Shown in pieces: positions 60,593-64,000 of a stretch of 64,000 nucleotides of DNA; the stretch's first letter is position 1; every line of letters begins with the position of its first letter. The stretch covers positions 415,125 through 479,124 of the forward strand of contig BCLD01000017.1 in NCBI GenBank assembly GCA_001600875.1, in the 5' to 3' direction. The notes beneath the pieces are model-generated. The model was not told where the DNA came from. It saw nothing but the letters and a program-made list of their open reading frames with translations, and made no database searches. Origin of the DNA: Solicoccozyma terricola (lineage: Eukaryota; Basidiomycota; Tremellomycetes; Filobasidiales; Piskurozymaceae). Both the position numbers and the translations under genes were made by a program.

Positions 60593-62300
60593 CTAGGTTC
60601 TTCCAGCCTCTCTTCTAGATTTACCAGGCCGTTGACCACCTCCGCCTCCCCTACCGCCACCACCACCACCACCACCGCCACGACCACCTCTTCCTCCACC
60701 TCGTCCACCACGACCACCTCTCCCTCCACTTCCACTCCCACGGAAACCATCAAAGTCATTGCTACTCTCTTTGGTATTTTGTTTCGATCGACGACCGCCA
60801 CCTCCCATGGAAAACTTGGCGTCCCTTGCATGACGAGGCATCTATAACGGCGGACGCGGACGGAGTGTGAGAAAAGATGATCAGCCGTTGTTCGTTTGTT
60901 TGACCCGATTTGGCTGGCCCCATCAGATAAGCGCCAACAACTCACCTTCGGGCCATCTCTACCACCTCTTCCACCTCTTCCAGACGAATTCCCACCCTTC
61001 CCTTCGATAGCATCATCAAGCGCCACATCGAAATCGTCATCACCACCTTCACCCAACTCCATACCATCCTTTCTCTTCCTCTTGATACCACGTAATCTAT
61101 CATCCAATCCCTTCTTGTCTGCAAGTCGGGATTTGAGCTTTTCGTGTTGGATCTGTTTTCCGTACTTTTTGAGGTCTCGTTGTTTCTTGGCAGCTTCGGA
61201 TTTCTTGATGGAGGAGCTGTTTTTGTTCGTTTTTATCATTAGGTGTGATCAGTATTTTATTTGCGCAGAAATCCCTCCCATAGTACCCAGACCCCAACTT
61301 TCCGACTCACGCTTCATCGACCAATTTAGTCCTAACACGTTCCATATGACTATCACTCTTCACCATCTCCGCGTAATAGTCCTTCGGCCTCGTAAACGGA
61401 ACGTCGAATTTCACACAAAGTTTCCTCGCTTGAGCGACGATGGAGATTGCTTGCTTGTAGCTGTATTGAAAAAGTCCAGGTATCATCAGTGGGGGGCCGG
61501 GAGGGCGGGGGGGGGGGGGAGAAAGGGATTGAGGTCACGTTGCAAGAAGGGGGAAAAAGACAGGGAGGATACTTACAAAGCCAACTCTCGTTTCAGATCG
61601 TCTCCAGCGTCTACTTCAGAGTGGTTTTCGTGACTGGTCAAAGTGAGATGTTCAGGCCAAGGTGCTTTTGTGATCTCTAGTTGTTCACGAAGGAATCGCA
61701 TGGCGGTCTACGAGTATGAGGGGGTTTTTTTTTTTTTTGTTTTGGGTCAGATAAGCGAGTTGTGAGTCTGGTAATATTATCGATCCAACTCACCCTGTTG
61801 TTAATTGTCACTTTCCTAACTGGCACTGCATCCTCATCTACGGAAAGGTCAGAGTCCAGGTCATCGAGGGCGATATCTTGATCTTCGGAGTTTTCGATAT
61901 CATTCTCATCATCCTGCATTTCCTCATCTTCCTCCTCATCATCATCACTCTCGTCATCCAATGGCAAGCCATCCTCATCCACCTCCTCGTCTTCATCCTC
62001 GTCTTCATCCTCGTCTTCATCCTCATCCTCATCCTCACCCTCCAACTCCTCCAACTGAGCACGATCAAAGTCTGAAATCCCTTCTTCACCAAGAAGAGCC
62101 ATCAACTTCTCCATACCTTCCTCCGTCACACCGTCCATCTCATCCTCATCATCCTCATCCTCATCCTCGGAGGAACCTTGGACGTCTTCGTTTTCGTCCA
62201 CCACCTGGACGATCTCCACTGATTTTGCCGGCGCTGCGGGTTTGGTAGCGGAGACCTTGGTCTTGGATTGAGACTTTGATTGCTTGAGCTTGCCTACCAT
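60593..62300 (-). CDS. EBP2: EBP2 rRNA-processing protein
   Basis: Nucleolar factor needed for 27S pre-rRNA processing and 60S subunit assembly. After MVGKLKQSKSQSKTKVSATK comes a long acidic region (repeats of Glu-Asp, about 61900-62180). The EBP2 core then reads RTAMRFLREQLEITKAPWPE, YKQAISIVAQARKLCVKFDV (then PFTRPKDYYAEMVKSD), HMERVRTKLVDEA, SIKKSEAAKKQRDLKKYGKQ and LADKKGLDDRLRGIKRKRKD. The last exon contains RHARDAKFSMGGGGRRSKQN and a pronounced RGG tract before GQRPGKSRREAGRT. Four introns are visible (about 60844-60946, 61216-61310, 61459-61576, 61708-61793). The RGG tail is longer and more Gly-rich than in yeast Ebp2. The gene shares a 198-bp divergent promoter with NUG1. Confidence 0.92.
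61985..62035 (-). repeat. EBP2: Coding (GATGAG/GAAGAC)n acidic repeat in EBP2
   Basis: Near-perfect 12-bp units (CTCGTCTTCATC on the plus strand, three copies) followed by CTCATC units encode the Glu-Asp tract. Units are multiples of three. Confidence 0.85.
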
Positions 62301-62392
62301 TGTTTGAATGTGTGTGGCGTGTCGGGGTGTGGGTGTTGTGTCTCTGTGGTGGTGGGTGGATGGGTGGTTTGAGTTGATAATTTCTGTTCTTG

Positions 62393-62411
62393 CACGTGAC
62401 ACAACCACGTG
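62393..62411. promoter_or_regulatory. Twin CACGTG sites in EBP2/NUG1 divergent promoter
   Basis: Two CACGTG palindromes (62393-62398 and 62406-62411) are spaced 13 bp centre to centre. They lie 93-106 bp upstream of EBP2 and 88-101 bp upstream of NUG1, almost exactly mid-promoter. The pair could co-regulate two 60S assembly genes; this is inference. Confidence 0.5.
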
Positions 62412-62498
62412 GCAACCAGGCGAAGACGGAGGGCAAGGCAAGGGGTTGGGAATAATTTCATGTCGATCAGCAAATACCACCACAGATCACACAGTATC

Positions 62499-64000
62499 AT
62501 GCCGAAAGCTCGTGAGTAACAGTCCAAACAATGCGGTGGGTCTCATCCTGACTGCTGCACTCCCCAATCAGACAAAAATCGTCAATCAGCTGGAAAGGCA
62601 AAATCATTCGACATACCTACTGCTAAAAAATTGAAGAAGGATTTCGGTGTACCCAAGTTTACCCATTTGAAGGATGCGATCGCAAACAATCGAGCTGGTC
62701 AGATGGTGAGTAGTTGTTGTTGTTGCCGTTGTTGTTGTTGTTATCGACCGTAATACTCGCATGCAAAATACCAATCGTCAAACCCATCCATCATTCCCCG
62801 ATAGAAACATCCATCCTCACGAGCAAATTTACAAAACGCATCCCAAAATGACGACCTTTCCTTACCTATCAACGCTGAAGCTTCCTCTTCCACCGTGTTC
62901 GCACCATCCGATCACATCGATGCCGCTTTGACGATCCGTGACTCGTCCGCTAGAGCGTTCACGAGGGAATTGAAAAAGGTTATAGAGAGGAGTGATGTGA
63001 TTCTTCAGGTTTTAGATGCTAGAGATCCTGAAGGGACTAGAAGTAGATGGGTTGAAGACGAGGTTAGGAAGAGGGAAGGGGATGGGAAGAAGTTGATTGG
63101 GATCGTTAACAAGATCGGTGAGTTGACCGTGCTCTCCCCGAGCGTACCGAGCAACTATGGCCTTGAGCAGAGCGAGCGGAGCGAGCGGACGAACGAACAC
63201 CTCTTCCGCGCGAGCAAATACTGCTCTTTCCTTCTTCGCAAGCGAAGCGCTCTCTCATTTACCTACAGGTCAATACTGACCCGCTCTGTCGCTGGTTCGT
63301 ATTCAGATCTCGTCCCACGTTCGAACCTCGAATCATGGATCAAACATCTTCGACATTCTTTCCCAACGATGCCTTTCAAAGCTTCAACCCAAGCACAACG
63401 TAATAACCTCGCTCAATCAACCGTTGAAATTCTACCTACAGCCGGATCCAATCAATCCGGTGTTCAACAACACGCTACTCTCCCTTCCACATCTTCATCA
63501 CTCGGAGCACCTGCTCTCCTTCATCTTTTAAAACAGTACGCACTCACACGACCACATCAGACATTAACAGTCGGAGTCATCGGATACCCGAACGTCGGAA
63601 AATCATCATTGATTAATTCGCTTAAACGATCAAGAGCTTGTGCAGTTGCTGCTATGCCAGGTAAAACTCGCGTGATTCAAGAGATCGTACTTGATAAAGG
63701 TGTGAAAATATTGGATTGTCCAGGTGTGGTGTTGGAGGATTTCGGGAGTCAAGAAGGTGATGATCAAGAGAGGAGAAGAAGACAGGGAGCGGTGATGTTG
63801 AGGAATTGTTTGAAAGTGGAGGAAGTCGAGGATCCAATTGCACCTGGTAGGGCGGTAGCGTTGCAGACATGTATTCACGTCCAAGCGAGGTTTCACTGAC
63901 CGTTCTTTTCTTTTCTCCAGTGGATGCTATCCTCACCAAGGTGGATCCGTCGATACTTATGGATCTGTATTCGGTACCGGCGTATAACAACGTCACCGAG
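62499..64000 (+). CDS. NUG1: NUG1/GNL3-type nucleolar GTPase (3' end outside window)
   Basis: Circularly permuted GTPase of the nucleostemin group, required for 60S subunit maturation. The start MPKA splices to HKNRQSAGKAKSFDIPTAKK. The permuted G domain has DVILQVLDARDPEGTRSRWV, the G4 motif IVNKIDLVPR (spliced across a long intron), G1 in GVIGYPNVGKSSLINSLKRS and G3 in ILDCPGVVLEDF, then VDAILTKVDPSILMDLYSVP up to the window edge. The intron between NKI and DLVPR (63118-63305) is about 188 nt, longer than most here. The coding region is open to the last base. It could be labelled GRN1 or GNL3L in other nomenclatures. Confidence 0.9.

Overview
The window is a gene-dense eukaryotic chromosome fragment. 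Almost every gene is split by many short introns (mostly 50-90 nt, GTGAGT/GTAAGT donors, CAG/TAG acceptors), intergenic spaces are 30-350 bp, GC is near 50%, and the gene set is fungal: ILV2, TVP23, SWD1, DAP1, YHM2, SHB17, a complex I NDUFA5-type subunit, a ZRT zinc transporter and a CRK1/IME2 kinase. Intron density and protein style suggest a basidiomycete, probably a Tremellomycete (Cryptococcus/Kwoniella/Tremella relatives). That placement is inference. I see no prokaryotic, viral, transposon, rRNA, tRNA or CRISPR feature.

Layout, left to right. 0-9 kb: acetolactate synthase (ILV2, +) converges on a long kinesin-4 gene (-). 9-15 kb: TVP23 (-) diverges from a secretory RNase T2-like pseudoenzyme (+), which converges on an NCBP3-like mRNA-export gene (-). 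15-23 kb: COMPASS subunit SWD1 (+), then DAP1 and cytosolic leucyl-tRNA synthetase (both -). 22.7-24.9 kb: the largest gene-poor stretch, with tandem repeats. 24.9-36.3 kb: CRK1/IME2-type kinase (+), FAS1-domain secreted protein (-), RNase H2 subunit C (+), glutathione synthetase (+), alpha-arrestin (-). 36.6-50.3 kb, all +: a KDEL-ended alanine-rich repeat membrane protein, the m-AAA protease AFG3, the citrate carrier YHM2 and a large coiled-coil protein. 51.4-58.4 kb: caprin-like RGG protein (+), SHB17-like phosphatase (-), NDUFA5-type subunit (-), ZIP transporter (-). 58.9-64 kb: a 650-base gap, the 3' part of ESCRT-III VPS2 (+), EBP2 (-) and the start of NUG1 (+, runs off the window).

Most genes are conserved housekeeping genes that do not form one pathway. 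Local functional pairings are EBP2/NUG1 (60S biogenesis, divergent from one promoter with two CACGTG sites) and AFG3/YHM2 (adjacent mitochondrial inner-membrane genes). CACGTG recurs 70-190 bp upstream of many start codons.

No clear new multi-gene system is visible. The most unusual signals are: (i) two unrelated genes whose products end in ER-retention-type tetrapeptides, a catalytically dead RNase T2 ending RDEL and a type II repeat protein ending KDEL; (ii) a predicted 3-nt exon next to a 17-nt exon in YHM2, and an 8-nt exon in the SHB17-like gene; (iii) a G-quadruplex-type TGGGG array directly at a 5' splice site in TVP23; (iv) a duplicated GATA plus ACGTCA module upstream of the alpha-arrestin. 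CDS coordinates run from start to stop codon and include introns. Exon joins were worked out by eye.
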